Shown in pieces: positions 1 to 7,402 of a stretch of 64,000 nt of DNA (the stretch's first letter is position 1; each line of letters opens with the position of its first letter). Position numbers and translations under genes: made by a program. The DNA is taken from the NCBI RefSeq assembly GCF_051513965.1, contig NZ_CP195847.1, positions 2,232,001 through 2,296,000 on the forward strand, read 5' to 3'. The notes under the pieces were generated by a model. The model saw only the letters and a list, made by a program, of their open reading frames with translations. It was not told the DNA's origin and searched no databases. The stretch is from Paramicrobacterium sp051513965. Lineage in GTDB: Bacteria > Actinomycetota > Actinomycetes > Actinomycetales > Microbacteriaceae.

Positions 1-612
1 CCGACACCGATCACCGTTGCACGTGAGGTGTACGGTACGAAGGGCCGCGACTCGAGCGAGATCGTTGGGTACAACTTCGCGCCGACGTTCACCTGTGAAG
101 CTGTCCGTGACCCGGAAACAAAGCAGATCATCGTCACTCAGCCGTGGCTCTCTGAGCTGATCCGCAAGGGGTACGCGGAAGGCGCAGACAACCGTGTTGA
201 GGCGCAGATCTTCGACGCGTTCGATGAGAACCTTCCTGCGTTCCAGGGTCAGTTCTCTGTCGCTGTCGCGGAAGCGAACACGGGCTACGCCGACAAGATG
301 GTGTACTCGTTCACTCTGTCGAACTTCGGTGTCGTCGATCAGATCACGTCCCCGATCGTGTCGGACGGTAAGCCGGTTCTCGAGTCGGCTCTCCCCGGCG
401 GTCAGGCTGCAGGGGCACAGGTCGCGATCCGTGGCTACAAGTTCACTGGTGCGACCGGTGTCGACTTCGGTGCAACCGCCGCGGATGACTTCCTCGTCGT
501 TGACGACCAGACGCTGATCGCTGTCATCCCGACCGGTGTGACTGGTGCGACCACAATCAAGGTCACGAACGACGCTGGCGCATCCGAGACGCTGAATTAC
601 ACAGCGGCCTAA
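1..612 (+). CDS. Major tail protein with C-terminal Ig-like (IPT/TIG) domain, 5'-partial
   Basis: The reading frame is open to base 1, so the true start lies upstream; the internal GTG at 28 is not a credible start. The N-terminal part matches the layout of actinophage tail-tube subunits, placed directly before the tail-assembly chaperones and tape measure. The last ~80 residues read as an IPT/TIG immunoglobulin-like fold (AIRGYKFTGATGVDFG, then AVIPTGVTGATTIKV), an optional domain on tail-tube proteins that decorates the tube surface and may bind host envelope glycans. Family call rests on position and the Ig-like repeat pattern. Confidence 0.8.
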   Translation, partial: PTPITVAREVYGTKGRDSSEIVGYNFAPTFTCEAVRDPETKQIIVTQPWLSELIRKGYAEGADNRVEAQIFDAFDENLPAFQGQFSVAVAEANTGYADKMVYSFTLSNFGVVDQITSPIVSDGKPVLESALPGGQAAGAQVAIRGYKFTGATGVDFGATAADDFLVVDDQTLIAVIPTGVTGATTIKVTNDAGASETLNYTAA

Positions 613-632
613 GTCGAGGGAGGCAGGGAACC

Positions 633-1163
633 TTGACAGTATCCGCTGAGCAGGTCAAACGAGATCTGCATCTCACAGTCGAGGGGGCGGGCGACCCGTT
701 TATCGTGTCGCCCCTCCCCGGCTGGGCAGGCATGGCACTCACCGAACAGTACCTCGGCATCGCCGCCGGCCAAATACCCGCAACGGGCATGGAAACACTG
801 CTCATGCACGCCGTCGACGGTGTCACGGCAGATAAGGAGTGGGTCGAGGACGGCCCCGTGTACACGGACATTCAGAACCGCCTCTCTCTCGCGGAAGCGC
901 AAGACGTGCTCATTCCCGCGATGCTGTGGCAGACAGTGCTCGGCATGAAAGGTGTCCGCCTCTACCTGGACGAGGGCGGGGGTGACCGTGGCGGTGTAAA
1001 AGCGCTGTGGTCCCTGGTGTCGACTTTGGGCGGCTCGAGCTCGCTGATATCGCCCGCTTCGGCATTGGAGACCCTGATCCAGTCACAGGTAGGTACCCAA
1101 CGTATGTCTTCCCCCCAGAGTGGCGACAAGCCCGGGAAGAAGCCGCAAGACAGACAGTCGTAA
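633..1163 (+). CDS. Tail assembly chaperone, short frame (gpG-like)
   Basis: 176-aa product starting at TTG behind a GGAGG-rich stretch (about 616-626). It sits between major tail protein and tape measure, the fixed position of the gpG-like chaperone that coats the tape measure during tail assembly. The downstream half overlaps a second frame that is -1 relative to it, and a canonical slippery heptamer lies in the overlap at 1025-1031. Residues after the slip point (…SSSLISPASALETL) look less conserved, as expected for a frame mostly serving the zero-frame stop. Sequence identity to known G proteins is not recognisable by eye; function is by synteny. Confidence 0.75.
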   Translation: MTVSAEQVKRDLHLTVEGAGDPFIVSPLPGWAGMALTEQYLGIAAGQIPATGMETLLMHAVDGVTADKEWVEDGPVYTDIQNRLSLAEAQDVLIPAMLWQTVLGMKGVRLYLDEGGGDRGGVKALWSLVSTLGGSSSLISPASALETLIQSQVGTQRMSSPQSGDKPGKKPQDRQS

Positions 1164-1519
1164 AAGCAGAACCGGACGGGTTGACGGGCCGGGAGCTGTG
1201 GGAGCTTCTGCTTCCTGAGTTCTTCGGTGAAGTCGAACTCGATCTGAACCAACACAACTTGATATCGGACATCGACCGCGCTCTTGAGGTGCGGTCGTGG
1301 CATTTCATCCGCAGCGCGTGTTTGCGCCTTCTAGACGTTGAGTCCTCGTGGGCTGGGAAGCAGGTTCGAGATGTCGTTCGACGCCGGCGCACTGATCTTC
1401 AAGATTCAGGCTCAGGGGGCTCAGGTCTTCAAGCAGGATCTGGCCCAGGCGGACCAGGCTATGCAGAAGGTGGAGAAGACCTCCGCCGGCGCGGCCTCAA
1501 AGCTGTCCAAGACTGGTAA
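633..1519 (+). CDS. Tail assembly chaperone, frameshift fusion (gpGT-like)
   Basis: Reading 633-1031 and slipping back one base at T TTG GGC gives a protein of about 295 aa whose second half (RLELADIARFGIGDPDP…) comes from the -1 frame ending at 1519. In lambda-like phages the minor -1 product GT recruits tape measure and tube subunits while free G coats the tape measure. The T part overlaps the probable tape-measure start at 1371 by about 149 bases, and its tail is a Gly/Arg-rich low-complexity stretch. The heptamer phase and frame direction are seen directly; actual slippage is inferred. Confidence 0.72.
1025..1031 (+). promoter_or_regulatory. -1 ribosomal slippery heptamer TTTGGGC
   Basis: In the zero frame the codons are act-ttg-ggc, so the heptamer is X XXY YYZ in the exact phase needed for tandem P/A-site slippage: TTG re-pairs as TTT and GGC as GGG. 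It lies inside the region open in both frames (1007-1163). No stimulatory pseudoknot was modelled. Confidence 0.8.
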
Positions 1520-4394
1520 GGAGATCGACGAGACTTCCCGTAAGTCGAAGGAAGCTGCCCCGAAGATCAAGACCTTTGGTGAGAAGGTCAGGGAGTCAGA
1601 GTCTGAACTGAACACGTTCGGCTCGACTCTCGTCGGTGTCGGTGCCGCGTTCGCCACTGTCACTGGGTTGACGGCGAAGGCTGCTGTTGATTGGGAGACG
1701 GCGTGGGCGGGTGTCACGAAAACCGTCGATGGCACACCGGAGCAGATGAAGGCCGTCGAGGATGGGTTGCGGGGTCTCGCTAAGGAACTCCCCGCATCGC
1801 ATGACGAGATCGCGGCGGTTGCTGAGGCTGCGGGACAGTTGGGCATCAAGACTGGGTCGGTCGTTGACTTCACAAAGACGATGATCGATCTGGGTGAGAC
1901 CACGAACCTGTCAGCTGATGAGGCGGCGACGGCGCTTGCCCGGTTCATGAACGTGATGGGCACGTCACAGGGCGATGTGGACCGGCTCGGTTCGTCTGTG
2001 GTGGAGTTGGGCAACAACTATGCGACCACTGAGGCTGAGATTGTCGCTATGGCGTCCCGGCTGGCGGGTGCTGCCGCCCAGATTGATCTGACGGAGGGGC
2101 AGACGCTTGGTCTCGCTACCGCTTTGTCATCGGTCGGTATTGAGGCTGAGGCTGGCGGTTCTGCCATGTCGAAGGTGATGATCGACATTGCTTCCTCTGT
2201 GGATAAGGGCGGGGAGCGGCTCGACAAGTTCGCGAAGGTCGCTGGTGTGTCCGCTGACGAGTTCGCGGCGAAGTGGAAGAAAGACCCTGGTGAGGCTCTC
2301 GCGTTGTTCGTGCAGGGGCTCGCGAATGCTGAGGAGCAGGGTTCGTCCACGTTCGCGATTCTTGAGGATCTCGGTATCACTGAGATTCGTATGCGTGACG
2401 CACTGTTGAAGTCGGCGTCTGCTTCGGATCAGTTCTCTGAGGCGATGGAGGTCGGTAACAAGGCCTTCAAGGAGAACAACGCTCTCACGGAGGAAGCGGA
2501 GAAGCGGTACGCGACGGTTGAGTCGAAGATGCGGGCCGCGGGGAACGCGATTACGGATGCAGCGATCGACATGGGCCAGGTGTTCCTGCCGATGCTCGCC
2601 GCTGGTGCTGACATTATTACGGCGGTCGCTGAGGGGTTCTCTGCTCTGCCACCTGGTGTGCAGTCGATCATCACCGTCCTTGGAACTCTTGTCGGTGTTG
2701 TCGGGCTCGCTGGTGGGGCGTTCATGTTGGCTCTGCCGAAGATCGCAGAGTTCCGTGCGGCGCTGATCACGCTGTCAACTGCGTCGATCCCTGGCGTATC
2801 GGCTGCGGCGACCACGATGATGACGGCTACGAACAGGTCGGCTAAGGCGCTCGCGGCGACCGCGAAGTTCCTCACCGGCCCGTGGGGTGTTGCTCTTGCC
2901 ACTGCAGTGGTGGGTGTGAAGGTTCTCGCAGACTGGTTGGACTCTCTGCAGGCGACGTCGGCTGAGGTGGAGAACAGTCTCAAGACGGCTTCGGATTCAG
3001 CGGACCTGTTCGCAACTATGTCTAAGGGCAAGGACGTCAAGTGGATTCGTGACGTCAGCTCTGACCTGGAAGACATGTCGGGCATGCTCGACAAGGTCGC
3101 GTCTCAGAACGCGAACTGGTGGGAACGGTTCACGACAGAGACCATGGGTTTCCGTGACGCTGTACGGCAGGCCGGGGAGTCTCTTGCTGAGATCGCCGCA
3201 TCCGACCTGCCAGCCGCGCAGGAAGCGTTCCGCACTCTCGTTGAGGGGCAGGACCTGTCACAGCAACAGCTGATGACGCTGATCGACACGATGCCCGACT
3301 ACCGGGATGCGTTGATCGAGCAGGCGACCGCGCAGGGCATCCAGGTTGAGGGCCTGTCGGATGCTGAACGGGCGCAGGTGCTCGTGAACCTTGCCATGGG
3401 TGACGCTAAGTCCGCTTCCGAGAAAGCGTCGGACGCGTACATGGATGAGGCTGACAAGGTCAAACAGCTCGAGAAACAACTCTCGGACCTTGTTGAGACG
3501 TTGAACGAAGCGAACGGTGTTGGTCAGGACGCGATCTCGCAGAACATCAACTATCAGGACACCCTCTCTGACGTGCAGGAACGTATCGACGAGATCAATA
3601 ACGGCACCGAGGGGTACGCGAAAACGCTTGATATTACGACGCAGGCGGGCCGCGACAACATGGATGCCCTGAACGGGCTCGCGGAGGATTCCCAGTCAGC
3701 AGCGCAGGCTCAGTACGAGCTTGACCTGAAGACAATGTCCGCGAAGGACGCCATGGATTTATATATCCAGCGTTTGAAGGACGGTCGGCAGAAGCTGATC
3801 GATTCGGCCATGGCGATGGGTGCGACGAAGGATGAGGCTGAGGATCTCGCAGATCAGATTTACAAGATCCCTTCTGAGAAGGAGATCGAGGTTCTTCTGG
3901 AGGACACGAAGGCGAAGGAGTCTTTGGATTACTTCACTCGTGACCGGACGGTGACGGTGAGAGTGACGACTGATGTCCACACGGGCGCGACCGGGGTGAA
4001 GTACGGCAACAAGTACATCACCGCGCCGGGGTATGCGGACGGTGGGTTTGCTGAGTTCTTCGCTGGTGGCGGTTTTTCGTCTGAGAATCATGTGGCTCAG
4101 ATCGCTCAGGCTGGGGCGATGCGGGTGTGGGCTGAGCCGGAGACCGGTGGTGAGGCGTACATTCCTCTGCATCCGTCGAAGCGTGCCCGGTCTCTTGATA
4201 TTTGGGCGGAGACGGGGCGCAGGCTCGGTGTTCAAGGGTTCGCAGACGGCGGCATCACATCGGCGGCTGCGGCTTCAGTTGCCCCGCTGATTGGTCAGAT
4301 GATCTTCCAGAACCCGGACGCGAAGACGGTGCGGTCTGCATTCGACGAGGTGCACTTCCGAGTGCGAGATCTTGAAGGGGGCGGGCGCGCATGA
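1371..4394 (+). CDS. Tail tape measure protein (TP901 core family)
   Basis: 1007 aa from the ATG at 1371 (the frame is open upstream to 1338, but MSFDAGALIFKIQ is the natural N-terminus). Order: N-terminal amphipathic helical segment, TP901-type core at about residues 80-320 (AVDWETAWAGVTKTVDG, then AAGQLGIKTGSVVDFTKTM), a hydrophobic Ala/Gly/Val segment near 440-500 likely to insert into the host membrane, long helical regions, and a C-terminal Gly-rich part (GYADGGFAEFFAGGG). It sets tail length and is ejected ahead of DNA. Its stop overlaps the next start as ATGA. Confidence 0.93.
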   Translation: MSFDAGALIFKIQAQGAQVFKQDLAQADQAMQKVEKTSAGAASKLSKTGKEIDETSRKSKEAAPKIKTFGEKVRESESELNTFGSTLVGVGAAFATVTGLTAKAAVDWETAWAGVTKTVDGTPEQMKAVEDGLRGLAKELPASHDEIAAVAEAAGQLGIKTGSVVDFTKTMIDLGETTNLSADEAATALARFMNVMGTSQGDVDRLGSSVVELGNNYATTEAEIVAMASRLAGAAAQIDLTEGQTLGLATALSSVGIEAEAGGSAMSKVMIDIASSVDKGGERLDKFAKVAGVSADEFAAKWKKDPGEALALFVQGLANAEEQGSSTFAILEDLGITEIRMRDALLKSASASDQFSEAMEVGNKAFKENNALTEEAEKRYATVESKMRAAGNAITDAAIDMGQVFLPMLAAGADIITAVAEGFSALPPGVQSIITVLGTLVGVVGLAGGAFMLALPKIAEFRAALITLSTASIPGVSAAATTMMTATNRSAKALAATAKFLTGPWGVALATAVVGVKVLADWLDSLQATSAEVENSLKTASDSADLFATMSKGKDVKWIRDVSSDLEDMSGMLDKVASQNANWWERFTTETMGFRDAVRQAGESLAEIAASDLPAAQEAFRTLVEGQDLSQQQLMTLIDTMPDYRDALIEQATAQGIQVEGLSDAERAQVLVNLAMGDAKSASEKASDAYMDEADKVKQLEKQLSDLVETLNEANGVGQDAISQNINYQDTLSDVQERIDEINNGTEGYAKTLDITTQAGRDNMDALNGLAEDSQSAAQAQYELDLKTMSAKDAMDLYIQRLKDGRQKLIDSAMAMGATKDEAEDLADQIYKIPSEKEIEVLLEDTKAKESLDYFTRDRTVTVRVTTDVHTGATGVKYGNKYITAPGYADGGFAEFFAGGGFSSENHVAQIAQAGAMRVWAEPETGGEAYIPLHPSKRARSLDIWAETGRRLGVQGFADGGITSAAAASVAPLIGQMIFQNPDAKTVRSAFDEVHFRVRDLEGGGRA

Positions 4395-5257
4395 CCGACG
4401 TGTGGAACCTCAACTACCCTGGTGTGTCGCTCGAGATGGCCGCTGATATTGACGCACCGTTGGTGTTGTCGCAAGCGCCGGAGATCAGTTACGGGCTCGA
4501 ATCCCCTGAGTACAGGACCACTGGTGTGGATGGTCGCACCTTTGGTCCTGCCACTCAGGACGGCATGACGGTGCTGTTCCAGATTGATGTTAACGGCCGT
4601 GGTGATGAGCTGGCGGCTCGTTCCGGGCGTGAGAGTCTGCGGCGGGCGTGGCGTGGCGACAATGTGCGGGAGTTCGCAGGGGATGCCGCCATGTTGGTGG
4701 CTCCGTCTGGGCGTGTCACGTTTGGGCGTCCACAACGATTCAGCACGGACGACACGTGGCTGAAGCAGGGTCTTGTGCGGGCGACAACTGATTTCGCGGC
4801 CACCACTGATTTGTGGTTCTCAGCCGTGGAGTATTCGACGTCTGTGCAGATTGTCCCGCCGCCTGGGGGTGGTGTGGTTGCACCGGTCATTGCTCCTGTC
4901 ACGACGTCTGCGTCGTCTGATCGGTCGCAGTCGTTCACGGTCGCTGGTGAAGTCCCAACGTGGCCGGTGATCGAGGTGCAGGGTCCGATCTCTCGCCCCG
5001 CGGTTGAGGTCGTGGGGCTGTTCCGGCTCGAGTACGGCGGCACGCTCGCCTATGACGAGGTGCTGCGGATTGATACGAATCCTCATGTGCGGTCGGTGAC
5101 GGTCAACGGTGCTGGTGTGTCACTGACCCCATCTTCTGATCGTTTGGCGGCGGCTCAGGTCACGCCCGGTATTCACGTGCTGTCTATGTTCGGCACATCC
5201 CAGTCAGGCACCGCGACCGCGACTCTGCGGTGGCGTGATGCGTTCACAACCTATTAG
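4391..5257 (+). CDS. Distal tail / minor tail protein (Dit-like position)
   Basis: 288 aa starting in an ATGA overlap with the tape measure, so translation is coupled. The N-terminal half carries the FQIDVNGRGDELAARSGRESLRRAWRG segment typical of actinophage proteins at this locus, and the C-terminal half is beta-rich. The gene immediately after the tape measure in siphoviruses usually encodes the distal tail hub that joins tube and tip. Assignment is by order and general fold character. Confidence 0.75.
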   Translation: MTDVWNLNYPGVSLEMAADIDAPLVLSQAPEISYGLESPEYRTTGVDGRTFGPATQDGMTVLFQIDVNGRGDELAARSGRESLRRAWRGDNVREFAGDAAMLVAPSGRVTFGRPQRFSTDDTWLKQGLVRATTDFAATTDLWFSAVEYSTSVQIVPPPGGGVVAPVIAPVTTSASSDRSQSFTVAGEVPTWPVIEVQGPISRPAVEVVGLFRLEYGGTLAYDEVLRIDTNPHVRSVTVNGAGVSLTPSSDRLAAAQVTPGIHVLSMFGTSQSGTATATLRWRDAFTTY

Positions 5258-5265
5258 GAGTAGTC

Positions 5266-6273
5266 ATGGCTTTTGATCCTGTCCCGTGGATGGTTGGCGG
5301 CGGTGCTGAGCATTCCCCTGAGGTTGTGCGCGCACAAACGTATGCGGCGACGAACGGTGCGGAGGGCATTGTTTCTGTCGGTGACCTGAAAGTGGTGCCG
5401 CTTGATGTGCCGGGAACGGCGGTGAATGTGCGGCCCGGTGGAGGGCTGGCGCTGAACCGGCATCCTGGACATGCGGGTGAGACGTACACGTTTCGGAACG
5501 CTACGAGCACTCAGGTCGACATTGCGGCGACCGGTTCCGGGGCGGGCCGTTCCGACTTGATCGTGGCACGGGTGGAAGACCCGTTCTTGCAGGGGTCACC
5601 GTACGACGCGCCGGCTGACCCGAAGTCTGGCCCTTATGTGTTCCCTCGTGTGATCTCAAACGTCCCCACGGGCACTACGCGGCTGCAGGATGTGCCGGGG
5701 CATGAGGCTGATACTGGCATCGCGCTTGCCCGTATCGACATTCCCGCATCGACGGGCACGATCACAGCGGCAATGATCAAAGACCTACGAAAGGTCGCGA
5801 TCCCGCGTCAGCACACGCAACGGTTGTTCTACTCGCTCGTAACCGGTGACGAAGAGAAGCTGACGGCGACCGGCGCAAACGGTGAGGTGTGGCCGAACGC
5901 ATCCACGAACTCGTGGGGAAACCTCGACATTCCTGAGTGGGCGACGCACGCTGACATTCAGGTGCAGTGGAACTCTGTATTTGTGCCTCCCGGCTCGTCG
6001 TATGGCCAGATGTGGTTACAGGTCGGCGGCACTGGTGCAGGTGCACCGTTGGTGACGCAGAAGAGCAACTGGGACTCTCCGAACTCCACAGGGAACACAC
6101 GCATGGTGTTCGCTTTGGCTGACTTCCGGTCGATCACTGCTTCACTCCGGGGCACGTCCCAGCGGGTGTACCCGTACGCACGCATCCTTGGTGGTACGTC
6201 GGCAACGTATCCGGTCATCAATGCGTCGTCGTCGTGTCAGGTGACGTTCACGTTCTACGAACAGGCTGTCTGA
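5266..6273 (+). CDS. Minor tail protein
   Basis: 335 aa behind a good TAGGAG ribosome site 5 bases before ATG. The N-terminal ~200 residues (VVRAQTYAATNGAEGIVSV, then RSDLIVARVEDP) resemble the baseplate/tip protein family found after the Dit gene in many actinophages; the C-terminal ~130 residues form a separate beta-rich module that may contact the host. It ends in a TGATG junction with the next gene. Precise role unknown. Confidence 0.7.
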   Translation: MAFDPVPWMVGGGAEHSPEVVRAQTYAATNGAEGIVSVGDLKVVPLDVPGTAVNVRPGGGLALNRHPGHAGETYTFRNATSTQVDIAATGSGAGRSDLIVARVEDPFLQGSPYDAPADPKSGPYVFPRVISNVPTGTTRLQDVPGHEADTGIALARIDIPASTGTITAAMIKDLRKVAIPRQHTQRLFYSLVTGDEEKLTATGANGEVWPNASTNSWGNLDIPEWATHADIQVQWNSVFVPPGSSYGQMWLQVGGTGAGAPLVTQKSNWDSPNSTGNTRMVFALADFRSITASLRGTSQRVYPYARILGGTSATYPVINASSSCQVTFTFYEQAV

Positions 6274-7400
6274 TGCGTAGGTATCTGGCGCAGCGTGCTG
6301 TCACGAAAGAGTGGCTGCACACAGACCTGCCAGTGACCAACCCTGTCCCCCGCTGGGACTTGTCCGGGTCAGGGGAGCTCAAGTTCACGATCGCCCCGGA
6401 CATGGAGAAACTGCGGTCGATGCGGATGAAAGACGGGCATCTTCTGCTCGAGAAGTGGGGAACGCTCGTCCATGAAGAAACGGATGGGCGTATCACCTGG
6501 TCCGGTGTCGTGAGAGACGCTGGGTTCGAGGATCAAGAGTGGACTGTCACTTGCAAGGGTGTTTCGACTTACGCGTACGGGATGCCGTACACGGGCGACT
6601 ATTCGAAGGAACAGATCGACCCGGCAGACATTGTGCGGCATTTGTGGGCGCACATGCAGGGGTTCCCGGACGGCGACCTTGGGGTGGCCGTCACCGGTTC
6701 CACGAAGGTGCGCGTGGGCACGAAGAAGAAGGAAGTGTCGTTCAAGACTGGTGCCGGAACCAGCGTCGACTTCGATGCGGGACCGTACGAGCTTCACTGG
6801 TGGGATGCTCGCGATATTGGGCGTGAGATTGACTCGCTCGCGCAGGACACCCCGTTCGATTGGGTGGAGCACCACAGGTGGAACGCGGATAAGACCGATG
6901 TGATTCATGAGATTCAGATCGGGTACCCGCGTATCGGGCGGCATCGGACTGATCTTCTGTTCGAGCTCGGGGCGAACGTGATTGATTTTGCGGCCCCTGA
7001 GGTGGACGGTTCTGAGTACGCGAACTCTGTGTTCGGTATTGGTGCTGGTGAGGGTAAGAAGTCTGTTCGGCGGTCTACGGCGAAACGAGATGGTCGGTTG
7101 CGTCGGGTGGCGGTCGAGACGGATAAGTCGGCTACGTCGAATGCTCGTTTGGACGCGAAGATCAGGAACCGTCTGAACGCGTCGCTTGATGTTCTGAGGA
7201 TCAGTGAGATCACTGTGAAGCAACATCCGAATGCCCGGATCGGTTCTTGGTCTGTGGGCGATGACATTACTTTTCGGGCCAAGTTGCCGTGGTTGGGCGA
7301 GATTTCGCCGAAGTTGCGGGTTGTGAATTGGTCTTTGGTTGATCAGTTCACGGCGAAGCTCGCGTTGGAGCGGTCGGATTCGTTCATTTATGGGGGGTAG
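6273..7400 (+). CDS. Minor tail / tail-hub protein
   Basis: 375 aa from the ATG in the TGATG overlap at 6271-6275; the open frame extends to 6234 but that start would lie inside the preceding gene. The N-terminus (WDLSGSGELKFTIAP, then ITWSGVVRDAGFEDQEW) is the pattern of siphovirus hub proteins that form the ring under the tail tube, with a later WDARDIGREIDSLAQDTPFDW segment. Function is inferred from position and this layout. Confidence 0.7.
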   Translation: MRRYLAQRAVTKEWLHTDLPVTNPVPRWDLSGSGELKFTIAPDMEKLRSMRMKDGHLLLEKWGTLVHEETDGRITWSGVVRDAGFEDQEWTVTCKGVSTYAYGMPYTGDYSKEQIDPADIVRHLWAHMQGFPDGDLGVAVTGSTKVRVGTKKKEVSFKTGAGTSVDFDAGPYELHWWDARDIGREIDSLAQDTPFDWVEHHRWNADKTDVIHEIQIGYPRIGRHRTDLLFELGANVIDFAAPEVDGSEYANSVFGIGAGEGKKSVRRSTAKRDGRLRRVAVETDKSATSNARLDAKIRNRLNASLDVLRISEITVKQHPNARIGSWSVGDDITFRAKLPWLGEISPKLRVVNWSLVDQFTAKLALERSDSFIYGG

Positions 7401-7402
7401 TC

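Noticed and set aside
1338..1370. Upstream GTG start for the tape measure
   Set aside because: It would add MSPRGLGSRFE, atypical for the family; the ATG at 1371 gives the usual MSFDAGALIFKIQ beginning.
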